Below are positions 15,198 through 24,563 of a DNA stretch of 64,000 nucleotides, piece after piece. The translations under genes and the position numbers were made by a program. Source of the DNA: Bacteroidales bacterium. Its GTDB lineage: Bacteria; Bacteroidota; Bacteroidia; Bacteroidales; UBA932. The stretch's first letter is position 1, and each line of letters begins with the position of its first letter. The notes under the pieces were generated by a model, which was not told where the DNA came from, searched no databases, and saw only the letters and a list, made by a program, of their open reading frames with translations. The DNA is taken from contig JAKSKN010000014.1 in the NCBI GenBank assembly GCA_024401695.1, forward strand, positions 1 through 64,000, given 5' to 3'.

Positions 15198-17993
15198 TTA
15201 TTTGATTGCCTGAATCTTGTCACCGAAATTTTTCCAGCCGTTCGCAGCCTTGTAGGTGCTGACACTGGCTGAAGGAACGTACACGGTGGTCTTTGAATAA
15301 TCATCGAAATGGAATACCGTTTCAACCGTTTTATCACTACTCAAAAGACACAGGTCAGGAGGTGTCGCACTCTTTGACGTTATGGTCGTGATCCCGCATT
15401 TCCAAAACATAGTATTTGCCGGATTTGAGCCATCCTCAAATATCACATTCGTAACAGTGCCGCCATAGAAAGCTTCGGTATTTATGGAGCTTTTCAAGTT
15501 TGAACAAAGCGTGACGGTCTTGATTTTAGAACTTTCAAAAGAACGAGGGCCCAATGAAGTAAGAGACGCAGGGAGTATAAGGCTCTCGACTTCACTGTTC
15601 GACCCTAAATTGTAGAAAGCATCTTGCCCAATAGATTCCAAATTATCCGGCAATGTCAATGACGTTACTCTATTGCAATTACGAAAGCATTGTATGGGAA
15701 TATCCTTGAGATTTGAGCAGCCGCTCAGGTCAATGGCTGTCAGGTAATAGCATTCCTGAAATACTCCTATTGCATATTTATAATCGCCGTACGCTTCTAT
15801 TGTTGTGAGCGTGGTCGGGAATGACACCGAGGTAAGATTTTCGCATAAGGTAAAGGCTCGTTTACCTATCGACAACACACCCTCTGGGATTGTGATGCTC
15901 TGTATGGTCTTGTCTGCGGTGAAACCATCTGAGAACATCTCTGCCGGAATCTTCGTCGGCACTGCCGAGCCCTCGCCGATGAAGAACCATTCGCCCTTGC
16001 CGGTGTCGGTGTCGTAACGGGAGGCAGACTCGTCGATGACGTATTCCGTATTGGCACCCCAAGAATAATCGGTAGGATTATCTTTAGTCTTGAGAGTGAT
16101 TTTGGCTGTGGCGGTGTATGGAATGAGCGTCACTGTCGTTCCTTCCTCTCTGATGATGCCGTTGGCGATGTCCTTCCACCAGTCAGCCTTCTTGTAGCTG
16201 AACAGGGTGGCGTGGCCGCTAGTTTTCGGAACTGCGATGCCGCTGGTCTTTGTCAGGTCAGTGTCAGTGAAAATGTCACCGTCCTGTATGGTCGGTGCCG
16301 TCTCTCCCTTGAAACTGACGGCGGTCAGGTCGTTACACTTCTTGAATGCGCCTATCCAGATTGTCTGAAGTTTCGCATTGCCGGTGAGAGTCTTTATCCT
16401 GCACTCCTCGAAGGCATAGCGCTCGATTGTCGTGAGGTCTTCCGGAAGGACAAGGTCGGTGGTCTGAGAGGCACTCTTGCCCGCCCTGCGGAATGCGTAC
16501 TTGCCGATGTATGCGACCGAGTTCGGCAGCGTAGGCAGCACGAGGTTGTGGCACTCGTCGAAAGCCGACTGCCCGATGGACGTGATGCCCTCCGGAAGAG
16601 TGATGCCGGTAAGGGCGGTATTGCCGTTGAAGGCATTGTCACCGATTGCCGTCAGCTCGCCGTCTATGGCTATTGTGCCGCTGGTGCCGTTGAACGTGGA
16701 CTTCTCCTCGTTGAGAGGAAGGCCGGCGATTTTCTTGTCCGTGGGCTCCACCTTCGCGGTTGCGGTATATGGGATGAATGTGATGTTGCCAAGGCTCAGG
16801 TTGAAGTTGACATCCGTCGTCACGTCGGTGACGGTGATGGTGTGGGCGGCCTTGTCTATCTTGAATTCGCAGCCCGATGCCGGTCCTTCCACAGAGAGGA
16901 ACTTGGCCTGGGGCACGGACGGGGCGCTGCCGTCATAAGAGAACGTGAGGATGGACTTCAGCGTGCCGGAGGTCTGCTCGTCGAAGCTGCCGGATGCCTC
17001 CTGCTCAAGGTGGAGATTGTATATCAGGCCTTCCGGGCAGGTGAAGGTGACGGTATGACCGTCCACCTCAGCGGTGCTGCCGCTAACCTTGTCGTCCCAT
17101 CCGTCCACTCCCACGGAGACGACTTCCATCTTGCTGTCACTGTCCTTGATGTTGAGAAGGATGGTGGATTTGGTGTTGGGGCTGATGATGACTCCCGGGA
17201 CGGTGGCTTTCCGCACCTTGCCTCCGAAGCTGCAGCTGATGGTTATTGTCCTTTCATTGCGGCTGCCGTCCACTGGCACGAGAAGGCCGTCGGCAACGAC
17301 TGAATGGTCGGAAACGGAAAGTTGCAGTTCTGTCGGCGAAGCGAGCGGAGATGTCTCGGAGGGTGCGTCGCCGCTGTCGGGGGTCAGTGTGCCGTCCTTG
17401 GCATTGAGACTGCCGCCGAACTTGAAACCCTCGCCGTAGAGCTTGATGGCGCTCATCTTGAGATTGTTCATCGTATGGTCGAAGCCGTAGATGTCGAATG
17501 TTATCTCCACCAGCGCGAGCGAGTGGTTGAACTTCAGGTTGACCGTAGGATTGGTCTTGCTGACCTTTCCGACAGGCTCCGCCCACATCCAGTCGTCGCC
17601 GCAGACGGAGGAAGCGACAGGAATCTGCTTCACGTCGGATATGCCCTCCTTGTACGGATAGTAGGCATAGACCGTGGCCTCCGACTCCAGCAGTTCGGTC
17701 AGGGGGATGCTCCAGGAACCGGCGCCGGCCATCTTGATGCACTTGATGTTCTTGTAACTGTCACTGGTGTAGCCTTCCCCCTCAAGGAAAACGCCGATGC
17801 TCACCGGCTGGTCAGTGGGGAAAGTTGTCACGGAACCTATCTTCAGGTAAGCCGCCGGTACATTGTCTGAAGGGGTGATTTCGCCGCCATTCTCCTGCTT
17901 GGTGCAGGATACTGAAATGGCCAGAATGGCCGGCAGGACCATAACGGCCGCACGCCCTGCAAGTTGCTGTATTCTGTTGATTGCTGATTTCAT
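15198..17993 (-). CDS. Fimbrillin-like / BspA-type leucine-rich-repeat lipoprotein
   Basis: Surface lipoprotein of 931 residues from the ATG at 17993; in-frame codons upstream overlap the small peptide gene and are excluded. The signal peptide ends AISVSC (Cys30). Residues about 45-320 are fimbrillin-like (VYAYYPYKEGISDVKQIPVA, the same motif order as the two downstream paralogs). Two blocks of LRR_5/BspA repeats follow, about 455-595 (TAIGDNAFNGNTALTGITLP and repeats) and about 660-900 (SIGKRAFTLCENLTSVSFP and repeats), each about 23 residues long. The C-terminus (YVPSASVSTYKAANGWKNFG) is the common capping motif of BspA proteins. BspA-like proteins of oral Bacteroidota bind host matrix; a binding role here is inferred. 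Confidence 0.86.
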   Translation of the reverse strand: MKSAINRIQQLAGRAAVMVLPAILAISVSCTKQENGGEITPSDNVPAAYLKIGSVTTFPTDQPVSIGVFLEGEGYTSDSYKNIKCIKMAGAGSWSIPLTELLESEATVYAYYPYKEGISDVKQIPVASSVCGDDWMWAEPVGKVSKTNPTVNLKFNHSLALVEITFDIYGFDHTMNNLKMSAIKLYGEGFKFGGSLNAKDGTLTPDSGDAPSETSPLASPTELQLSVSDHSVVADGLLVPVDGSRNERTITISCSFGGKVRKATVPGVIISPNTKSTILLNIKDSDSKMEVVSVGVDGWDDKVSGSTAEVDGHTVTFTCPEGLIYNLHLEQEASGSFDEQTSGTLKSILTFSYDGSAPSVPQAKFLSVEGPASGCEFKIDKAAHTITVTDVTTDVNFNLSLGNITFIPYTATAKVEPTDKKIAGLPLNEEKSTFNGTSGTIAIDGELTAIGDNAFNGNTALTGITLPEGITSIGQSAFDECHNLVLPTLPNSVAYIGKYAFRRAGKSASQTTDLVLPEDLTTIERYAFEECRIKTLTGNAKLQTIWIGAFKKCNDLTAVSFKGETAPTIQDGDIFTDTDLTKTSGIAVPKTSGHATLFSYKKADWWKDIANGIIREEGTTVTLIPYTATAKITLKTKDNPTDYSWGANTEYVIDESASRYDTDTGKGEWFFIGEGSAVPTKIPAEMFSDGFTADKTIQSITIPEGVLSIGKRAFTLCENLTSVSFPTTLTTIEAYGDYKYAIGVFQECYYLTAIDLSGCSNLKDIPIQCFRNCNRVTSLTLPDNLESIGQDAFYNLGSNSEVESLILPASLTSLGPRSFESSKIKTVTLCSNLKSSINTEAFYGGTVTNVIFEDGSNPANTMFWKCGITTITSKSATPPDLCLLSSDKTVETVFHFDDYSKTTVYVPSASVSTYKAANGWKNFGDKIQAIK

Positions 17994-18003
17994 AGCCGTA
18001 AAT

Positions 18004-18168
18004 TTAATCCATATCATATCCGTATCCGTTGTTGTCGCTGCTGCTGCCATCCTCCCGATATCCGGTGATGCTGCTCTGTAGGATATTGGAACTTGTTGCA
18101 ACCGTGAACATCTTGATTCTTGGCGGAACGTACCGTTCGTTTGATTCTGAATTCTTTTTCATGCGCAT
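18004..18168 (-). CDS. Small 54-residue peptide at the head of the surface-protein operon
   Basis: An open frame from the ATG at 18168 (a second ATG is at 18162) to a TAA at 18004 gives MRMKKNSESNERYVPPRI..., ending in an acidic Gly/Asp/Tyr tail (DNNGYGYDMD). It has a Lys/Arg-rich start, a central V-P-P-R-I-K-x-F motif and an acidic C-terminus. From memory, short proteins of this layout often precede fimbrillin or BspA genes in Bacteroidales and have no known function. It lies 10 bases upstream of the LRR lipoprotein ATG and right behind a promoter, so it is translated first in the operon. It may be a leader or a secreted small protein; no signal peptide is clear. Confidence 0.65.
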   Translation of the reverse strand: MRMKKNSESNERYVPPRIKMFTVATSSNILQSSITGYREDGSSSDNNGYGYDMD

Positions 18169-18192
18169 ATATCGAAATTGTCGAGTATAATC

Positions 18193-18223
18193 CTAAAGTA
18201 ACAAAAATTCAATCAATAAACAA
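18193..18223 (-). promoter_or_regulatory. Promoter of the surface-protein operon
   Basis: On the minus strand a TTG (18221-18223) and TACTTTAG (18193-18200, one mismatch to TAnnTTTG) are separated by exactly 20 bases, the usual Bacteroidota spacing. Start of transcription would be near 18188, about 20 bases before the small peptide. Confidence 0.5.
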
Positions 18224-18229
18224 GAAAAA

Positions 18230-18280
18230 GGCAGGTCGCAATTCCTCCCAGAAACTGAAGATTTCTGGGTTTCCTTGCGA
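18230..18280 (-). terminator. Terminator after the hybrid sensor kinase gene
   Basis: A two-part stem is visible: CCCAGAAA / TTTCTGGG (18247-18254, 18262-18269) extended by TCGCAA / TTGCGA (18236-18241, 18275-18280) across an internal loop. On the minus strand it is followed by CCTGCCTTTTTC. It separates the sensor gene from the surface-protein operon. Confidence 0.6.
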
Positions 18281-18308
18281 CGAGTAATATGAACGCTCCG
18301 GCTGCTGT

Positions 18309-21300
18309 TTATTTCTTGCGCTTGCCGTTGACCGCGTCGATCAGCTCTTCTATCTCGAACGGCTTCGGGATGAAGGCATCCGCACGCACTTCCCTGCCCA
18401 GGTTCATCGTCTCCAGATCGGCCTTGGCCGTAAGCAGGATCACCGGGATATGCTTGAAGTGGTCACTGAACTTGATTGTCTTGCAGAGGGTTATCCCGTC
18501 GATCTCCGGCATCATGATATCGGTGATGACCACATCGACATCGTGGCTCTGGATGGCCTTGATAGCGGTCCTTCCGTTGTTCGCCGTTATGAGCTTGCGG
18601 CACAGAGGGCCAAGTTCTTCCATAATGTATTCGCGGAGGTCTATGTTGTCGTCGACATAGAGGATGCATTTGTCGATCATCGCCTTGTTCGAAATCTTTT
18701 CGGCGCGGTTGTCGATCTGCTTTATTATCTGCTCCGTGGTCTTGATCGATTCACGGTCGGCAGGAAGCTCAAACCAGAACGTCGCCCCCTTGTCATCTTC
18801 GTTGTTGCTCGCGGAGATCGTGCCACCGTGGGCCTCAATGATCACCTTGGCATATGAAAGCCCGATGCCGAAGCCGGAGTGCTCCTCAGTCACCTTGAAA
18901 TATTTCTCGAAAAGCTTTGACGGATCGGTCTTGCCGATTCCCGGACCGTTATCGCGTATTCCGACCCTGACCATACCCTTCTCCCTGTTCCAATTGGTCC
19001 ACACCACGATGTCAGTTCCAGGAGGATTGTGTTTCAGCGCATTTGACATTATGTTCGAGAACACGACGACACATAGTCCTTCATCCATCATTGCAGCACC
19101 GATGGTCGGGTCCAGTTTCAATACAATGCCCATTTCGTGCTCGGCCGCCTCGTCGCGGAAGTCTTCCGCCAGGTTGGCGACCCAGGAGTTGACATCCACG
19201 GAACGGAGGTCCACCTTGGTCGCGCCAGCCTCGATTCTGTCGGAGGTGAGAACCGTGTTCAGAAGGTCGGACATTCGTGAAGACTGCTGATAGACTCTGG
19301 TCAGAGAACTGCGCTGCTCATCCGTAACCGACTTGTCGCGGAGCATACGCTTGACCGGTCCCTGGATCAGTGTGAGCGGAGTGCGAAGTTCGTGGGCGAC
19401 ATTGACAAGGAAATTGTACCGCTCGTCGGAAGCTTCCTGCTCATGCTGTTTCTCCCTGATTCCGCTCCTGTGCCTCATCATAATATGCAGGCCTGCAAGG
19501 AACAGCAGAAACATCCCGAGGACGAACCATACAGACCTGTACCAAGGCTTCTTGACAGTGAACGAATACACTTCCTGCATCCCGGTCATCCCTCCGCCGG
19601 AAGTCGTGACGGACATCGACACCGTATATTTGCCGGGGGTAAGCCTCAGGAATGTCACTACAGGCTCCGTGACATACTCGTCATAATTGAGGCTCGGGCC
19701 GCTGGCGACGATGTGATAGAACTTGTCCTTGAGGATATCGTTCGAATGGGCCAGCATTCCGATCTTTATCTGGCTGTGGTGGTACGGGACCACACAATTA
19801 TTGAAATCGAATATTTCCCTGTTGTCCACGAAAACCGAACAGGTGGTGATCTTCACGTCCTTTTCAACACCACCTTTAAAGTCACGCCCGACACAGATGA
19901 ACCCGTCGAGGCCGCCAAGGAACAGGTCTCCGTTGGAAGCCTGAAGGCAGGCTCCGGACCTGTACTCGTTGTTGAACACACCATCTATCTCACTGAGGAG
20001 AAACACCCCTTTTGTCGATGGATCATAGACATACAGCTTGTTACTTGTCCCTATCCATAACCGGCCGTCAGAAGCAGCCATCATCATATGCGGCTCACTC
20101 TCGAAAGAGCCGAAGGCCAGTTCCGCCTCACCGGTCGTAGTGTCATAACAGTAAATGTTCTTTCCGGCAGATATCCATATCGAACCGTCCTCCGCGAATG
20201 TGGCGCAACGTACCCGGCCCTCCGACGACAGGTCCAGAAGCCGGCGCGTCTTGGTCGGCGAAGTCTCCTCCCAACGATACAGGGATGCATCATCGAACAT
20301 ATACTGGGCGTGTGAGCCGTACACCGGCCGCAGATAGCCCTTCACTCCATCCACCTGGGAGAAATAATCGAATGCCCCGGTGGGATAGTAACGGGAAAGA
20401 CGGTCGGTGAATATGATTACATTATCATCCTGGTCCTTGCATATCACAGGACTGCAGTCCGTCGAGAAATACGACAGCTTGGACTCAAGGTCAAATGAAT
20501 TCTTGCGGATATCGTACGTCTTTGGATTGAATACGTATATTCCCTGGTTCGGACAGGACAGCACAAGTTCACCGCTCGGGATGGATGAGATGGAATGGAT
20601 GTGCATATTTCCGGTAGCCGTGTAGGTGTGGAACATTCCGGTATTGAGGTCATAGCCGACGAGTCCGGAACCGTTGGTCCCAAGCCATATGTTCGGATCA
20701 CCTGGGATCTGATAGAACGAGCATATTCCCCTGTTGTCGATCGGCGGCTCAAAGACACCATTCTGGAACTGCTTTACATTTGATTCCGAAACCACGAACG
20801 CCCCGCCTGCCGCACGGCCGCACCACACGTTGCCGTTATGGTCGCAGAACATCGTGGAAACGATATTGGAAGGGCACGAACTCGGATCATCAGGGGCATT
20901 CTGCAGCACAGTCACATCACCGGTTTCCGGATCCAGGATATTGATTCCTCCACCATCGGTGCCAAGCCACATCTTACCCTCACGCTCTACGAAACAAAGG
21001 ACTATGTCGGAGTTCATTTCGGAATTCTTCGTACTGAAATGCTTCAGGGTGGTGCCGTCGGCCGCGATGTTGAATATGCCCTGCCCCAATATTGATATCC
21101 AGAGAGTACCGTCACTGCCGATATATGCGGTGAAGAAATCGTTGCCGCCGTTGAAGCGGGACGGACGGACCTGCCGCGTCGCCAGATTGCATATGGCCAT
21201 CTCCCTGGAGAAGTCGCTCACCATAATCAGGTCATTGCTTCCGTTTCCATAACCGATGAGCAGGTGGTTCACGGTGAAACGCTTTGATGAGTCGAAGGTT

Positions 21301-21779
21301 ATGATCTCGCTGAACTGTCCGGTCTCGTGACTGTACATCCAGACTTTGTTCTCACCGCCGAAATAGACTTCCTTGCCCTTCGAGATAACGCTGTACGCCA
21401 CAGTCTTGCCGTCAAGGCCGGTCACTATCTTCGGATTTTCGGAGTGTGCGCGGGAATTGAACCCATAGAAACCGGTGTCGGACAGTATCCAGAGCATATC
21501 GGTTTCATCACAATATATTCCGGTGACATTGCTCCCTGCGGGATAGCCCTCATCACGGTCGTGATGGACGAAATAATTGTTGGAATAGAGCTGGTAGAGT
21601 CCGTCGTCAGACCCTATCCAGGCAAAGCCGTCCTTCTCGACGTAGATGGAATTGATCCTGGACGGAAAGCCGTCAGATGGCGAAAGCATCGTGAATGAGA
21701 AATTCTGGCTGAAGAGCGTGGTCTGGACCAGCGACAGTGACAATGCCAGCAGGACAGGCAATTTTCCGGCAAGTTTCAT
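18309..21779 (-). CDS. Hybrid two-component sensor (HTCS-like) without a DNA-binding domain
   Basis: Inner-membrane sensor of 1156 residues. A signal peptide (1-24) precedes a periplasmic double propeller of reg_prop repeats (about 30-690; FAWIGSDDGLYQLY is one), a Y_Y_Y domain (about 690-765) and one membrane helix (about 772-792). The cytoplasmic part has a HisKA domain with the phospho-His in VAHELRTPL, a HATPase domain (N box NIMSNALKHNP, G boxes DNGPGI and GFGIGLSYAK) and a receiver domain with phospho-Asp in VVITDIMMPE (about residue 1088). Classical HTCS end in an AraC helix-turn-helix; here the chain stops at the receiver (VNGKRKK). Output must therefore go through another protein. 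Divergent from the double esterase, its possible target. Confidence 0.93.
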   Translation of the reverse strand: MKLAGKLPVLLALSLSLVQTTLFSQNFSFTMLSPSDGFPSRINSIYVEKDGFAWIGSDDGLYQLYSNNYFVHHDRDEGYPAGSNVTGIYCDETDMLWILSDTGFYGFNSRAHSENPKIVTGLDGKTVAYSVISKGKEVYFGGENKVWMYSHETGQFSEIITFDSSKRFTVNHLLIGYGNGSNDLIMVSDFSREMAICNLATRQVRPSRFNGGNDFFTAYIGSDGTLWISILGQGIFNIAADGTTLKHFSTKNSEMNSDIVLCFVEREGKMWLGTDGGGINILDPETGDVTVLQNAPDDPSSCPSNIVSTMFCDHNGNVWCGRAAGGAFVVSESNVKQFQNGVFEPPIDNRGICSFYQIPGDPNIWLGTNGSGLVGYDLNTGMFHTYTATGNMHIHSISSIPSGELVLSCPNQGIYVFNPKTYDIRKNSFDLESKLSYFSTDCSPVICKDQDDNVIIFTDRLSRYYPTGAFDYFSQVDGVKGYLRPVYGSHAQYMFDDASLYRWEETSPTKTRRLLDLSSEGRVRCATFAEDGSIWISAGKNIYCYDTTTGEAELAFGSFESEPHMMMAASDGRLWIGTSNKLYVYDPSTKGVFLLSEIDGVFNNEYRSGACLQASNGDLFLGGLDGFICVGRDFKGGVEKDVKITTCSVFVDNREIFDFNNCVVPYHHSQIKIGMLAHSNDILKDKFYHIVASGPSLNYDEYVTEPVVTFLRLTPGKYTVSMSVTTSGGGMTGMQEVYSFTVKKPWYRSVWFVLGMFLLFLAGLHIMMRHRSGIREKQHEQEASDERYNFLVNVAHELRTPLTLIQGPVKRMLRDKSVTDEQRSSLTRVYQQSSRMSDLLNTVLTSDRIEAGATKVDLRSVDVNSWVANLAEDFRDEAAEHEMGIVLKLDPTIGAAMMDEGLCVVVFSNIMSNALKHNPPGTDIVVWTNWNREKGMVRVGIRDNGPGIGKTDPSKLFEKYFKVTEEHSGFGIGLSYAKVIIEAHGGTISASNNEDDKGATFWFELPADRESIKTTEQIIKQIDNRAEKISNKAMIDKCILYVDDNIDLREYIMEELGPLCRKLITANNGRTAIKAIQSHDVDVVITDIMMPEIDGITLCKTIKFSDHFKHIPVILLTAKADLETMNLGREVRADAFIPKPFEIEELIDAVNGKRKK

Positions 21780-21801
21780 ATGGTATCAATAGTGGTTCTA
21801 A

Positions 21802-21819
21802 CAAATATAGCTATATTTG
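21802..21819. promoter_or_regulatory. Palindromic divergent -7 boxes (sensor kinase / double esterase)
   Basis: A perfect 18-base palindrome is made of CAAATATA, GC and TATATTTG. Each half is an exact -7 box facing one of the two genes, which are only 60 bases apart. Neither direction has a clear TTG at -33. Leaders would be about 15 bases each way. Confidence 0.55.
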
Positions 21820-21839
21820 CGTTGATTGATAACACTATT

Positions 21840-24539
21840 ATGAAGAAACTTGTCATTTCTCTTGTCACAGCCGTTTTGATGCTGTGTTCCTGCAATGAAA
21901 ATCCACTCGTCGTAAAGACTACCGGAGGTATGGTCCAGGGCTTTGAGCAAGAAGGTACAATGGCCTTCCTGGGCATTCCCTATGCATCCGTGACACGCTT
22001 TATGCCGCCTCAGAGGGCACCTGAATGGGAAGGCATCCGCGTATGCGACCACTGGGGTCCCCAGGCGATGCAGAATGTATGGGGACGCGAACTCACCGAA
22101 GATGAAATGTCAGAGAACTGCACGGTCCTCAATGTCTGGACGACCGACGTCAAAGCCAGGAAGCCGGTGATGTTCTGGCTGCACGGCGGCGGCTTCGATT
22201 CCGGCACTTCCGAATGGAATCCGGGGATGGGGCTCGCACGCGAGGACGATGTGGTCGTGGTCAGTGTCAATCATCGCCTGAACATAATGGGCTTCCTCGA
22301 CCTGTCGGCCTGCTCACCGGAATACAGATATTCCGGCAATGTCGGAATGATGGATGTCATCGCCGCCCTCAAATGGGTACGCGACAACATCTCCCGCTTC
22401 GGCGGCGACCCTGACAACATCACCGTTTTCGGCGAATCCGGCGGTGGCGGGAAGGTGGGGACCCTTCTCTGTATGCCAGAGGCGAAGGACCTGTTCCACA
22501 AAGCCATAATAATGAGCGGAACCATCCTGAACGTCAACGACAAGGAAATGTCCGAATCCCTCGGCAAGGCCGTCCTTGACGAACTTGGCATCCCTGTGGA
22601 GGAGATATCACGCATCAACGATGTTCCGTACAAGGAACTTTATGCCGCCGGCCAGCGCGCAATGGCCGCAAGCATCGGCACCCGTGCGCCCGGGACTCCG
22701 ATGATGTGGGGCTTCGGTCCCACCCCCGACGGCGAGGTGCTGCTCCAGCAGCCTTTCCAGCCGGGTTTTGCAGAGTTCTCCGACTCCAAGCCAATAATGA
22801 TAGGCACCACCTTCAACGAGCTCCAGAGGCTTTCCTACGGGCGCGAGCTCAATGAAAAGGAGGTCCGCAGCGAGCTCGAGGGCATCTTCGGCGAGCGCAC
22901 CGACGACTACATCGCCGCATTCACCGAAGCATATCCGGACCACTCCCCTGCCGACCTTCTCTCGATCGACAGGCTGTTCCGTCCGAAGACCCTCATCACT
23001 TCAGACTACATCTCCGCGACAAGGAATGCGCCGACATACGTCTATATGTTCACCTGGAAGTCTCCGGTCAACGGCGGTTCCGTCCACGGCCACGAACTCA
23101 AGTTCTGCTTCAACACCCTTGACCACGGGCTGAACGAGCTCCCGGAGCCGACCGATGAGGACCAGGCGCTTGCCGACCTGATGAGCCGCTCCTGGGCCAA
23201 CTTCGCCCGCACGGGCAACCCTAACGCCGAGGGCCTTCCTGAATGGCATCCGTACACCGCAGAAAACGGCGAGATGATGATCTTCGACCACGAGTGCGGA
23301 ATCCGCCACAACCCCGACCGCAAGCTTCAGGAAATCCAGAACGAGTTCTGCTTCAAGCAGCTTGACAAGTTCAAGGCAGAGCACACGAAATACTTCAAGG
23401 TCGCTCTCGGCGAATGCGCCCACGGCAGCGTGGAGGTCACTCCTGAGATCGGCACCGAAACTGCTGAATTCCCTGCCGGCACCGTTTTCCACGTCAAGGC
23501 GACCGCTGACCCGGGCTATGAGTTCGAGTGCGGCTATGACGCTATGGGCGGCCAGTTCGGCTTCTACAACGAATACTACACCACCGAGTTTGACGTCAAG
23601 CTGAAGTGGAACTGCACCATTGGCGCTTCCTTCGTGGAGCCGGAGAGGCTCCGGGGCTACACCTGCCTGCACGACATCGTCTACGCCAAGCCCGGCGTCA
23701 AGGAGCTCCGCTACGACGCATACATCCCTGACGGCGCGGAGAATCTGCCGGGCATCGTCATCATCCACGGAGGCGGCTGGCGGATGAACTGCCAGAATGT
23801 GATGAAGGGGCTCGCCCGCGAGCTCATCGCCGACGGCAGGTATGTCGTGTTCAGCATCGACTACCGCTGGGCCGGAAAGGCCGACGGCGATGCAGAGCCT
23901 AACTCCATCGCCGACATCATCGGTGACTGCTATGGCGCCATCCTGCATATCCAGGAGCACGCATCTGACTACGGACTCGACGCCTCACGCCTGGCCGTGA
24001 CCGGTGACAGTGCGGGCGGACACCTCTGCACCGCAGTCTCAAATATGATCGAGATGGTCGGTGACCGCGGATTCGGTGCGGAGCCTGGCATCTACGAATA
24101 TATGCCTACATATATGCCAAAGGGCTGGAGCATCAGGAAGGCCCGCAGGAGCCTGCTCGCGATCAAGGCCGTGGCCCCTAACTACGGCATCTTCGACGCG
24201 CAGACGATGGCCCGTTTCACCGGAGCTGCAGACGCTGCCGCCGCCGAAGCCCTCGCCCCTATCTGCCATATCCCCGACGCTTCCGTACGTCCGATCCCGC
24301 ACTGGATCAACCGCGGCACGCTCGACCCGATCATCTCGGAAGAGAGCACCGCAGAGTACTATCAGGCGGTTCTCGATGCAGGTCAGGTGGCATACAACGT
24401 CCAGGTTCCGGGCGCAGTCCACGCATACTACGACTGGAAGCCTGATTCCGCAACCAAGGAAACCTTCGACAGGTTCGGCGCTCCTTACGCCCGCCAGATG
24501 GAGGATTTCTTCAACACAGTCTTCTATCCGGAAAAATAA
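21840..24539 (+). CDS. Two-domain esterase lipoprotein (type-B carboxylesterase fused to a second alpha/beta hydrolase)
   Basis: Exported 899-residue protein from the ATG at 21840; the lipobox is LCSC (Cys18). Residues about 20-525 are a complete type-B carboxylesterase: FLGIPYA, oxyanion HGGG (115-118) and nucleophile GESGG (Ser200; the more common form is GESAG). Residues about 535-620 form a small beta domain resembling InlB/Flg_new-type repeats. Residues about 630-899 are a second alpha/beta hydrolase of the BD-FAE/acetyl-esterase type with its own HGGGW and GDSAGG (Ser724), ending in a His-containing VPGAVHAYYDW. Both active sites look intact. It probably removes acyl groups from plant or host glycans. 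The neighbour 24 bases downstream is kbl. Confidence 0.9.
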   Translation: MKKLVISLVTAVLMLCSCNENPLVVKTTGGMVQGFEQEGTMAFLGIPYASVTRFMPPQRAPEWEGIRVCDHWGPQAMQNVWGRELTEDEMSENCTVLNVWTTDVKARKPVMFWLHGGGFDSGTSEWNPGMGLAREDDVVVVSVNHRLNIMGFLDLSACSPEYRYSGNVGMMDVIAALKWVRDNISRFGGDPDNITVFGESGGGGKVGTLLCMPEAKDLFHKAIIMSGTILNVNDKEMSESLGKAVLDELGIPVEEISRINDVPYKELYAAGQRAMAASIGTRAPGTPMMWGFGPTPDGEVLLQQPFQPGFAEFSDSKPIMIGTTFNELQRLSYGRELNEKEVRSELEGIFGERTDDYIAAFTEAYPDHSPADLLSIDRLFRPKTLITSDYISATRNAPTYVYMFTWKSPVNGGSVHGHELKFCFNTLDHGLNELPEPTDEDQALADLMSRSWANFARTGNPNAEGLPEWHPYTAENGEMMIFDHECGIRHNPDRKLQEIQNEFCFKQLDKFKAEHTKYFKVALGECAHGSVEVTPEIGTETAEFPAGTVFHVKATADPGYEFECGYDAMGGQFGFYNEYYTTEFDVKLKWNCTIGASFVEPERLRGYTCLHDIVYAKPGVKELRYDAYIPDGAENLPGIVIIHGGGWRMNCQNVMKGLARELIADGRYVVFSIDYRWAGKADGDAEPNSIADIIGDCYGAILHIQEHASDYGLDASRLAVTGDSAGGHLCTAVSNMIEMVGDRGFGAEPGIYEYMPTYMPKGWSIRKARRSLLAIKAVAPNYGIFDAQTMARFTGAADAAAAEALAPICHIPDASVRPIPHWINRGTLDPIISEESTAEYYQAVLDAGQVAYNVQVPGAVHAYYDWKPDSATKETFDRFGAPYARQMEDFFNTVFYPEK

Positions 24540-24563
24540 GTCCATCAATATATCCACAACACT

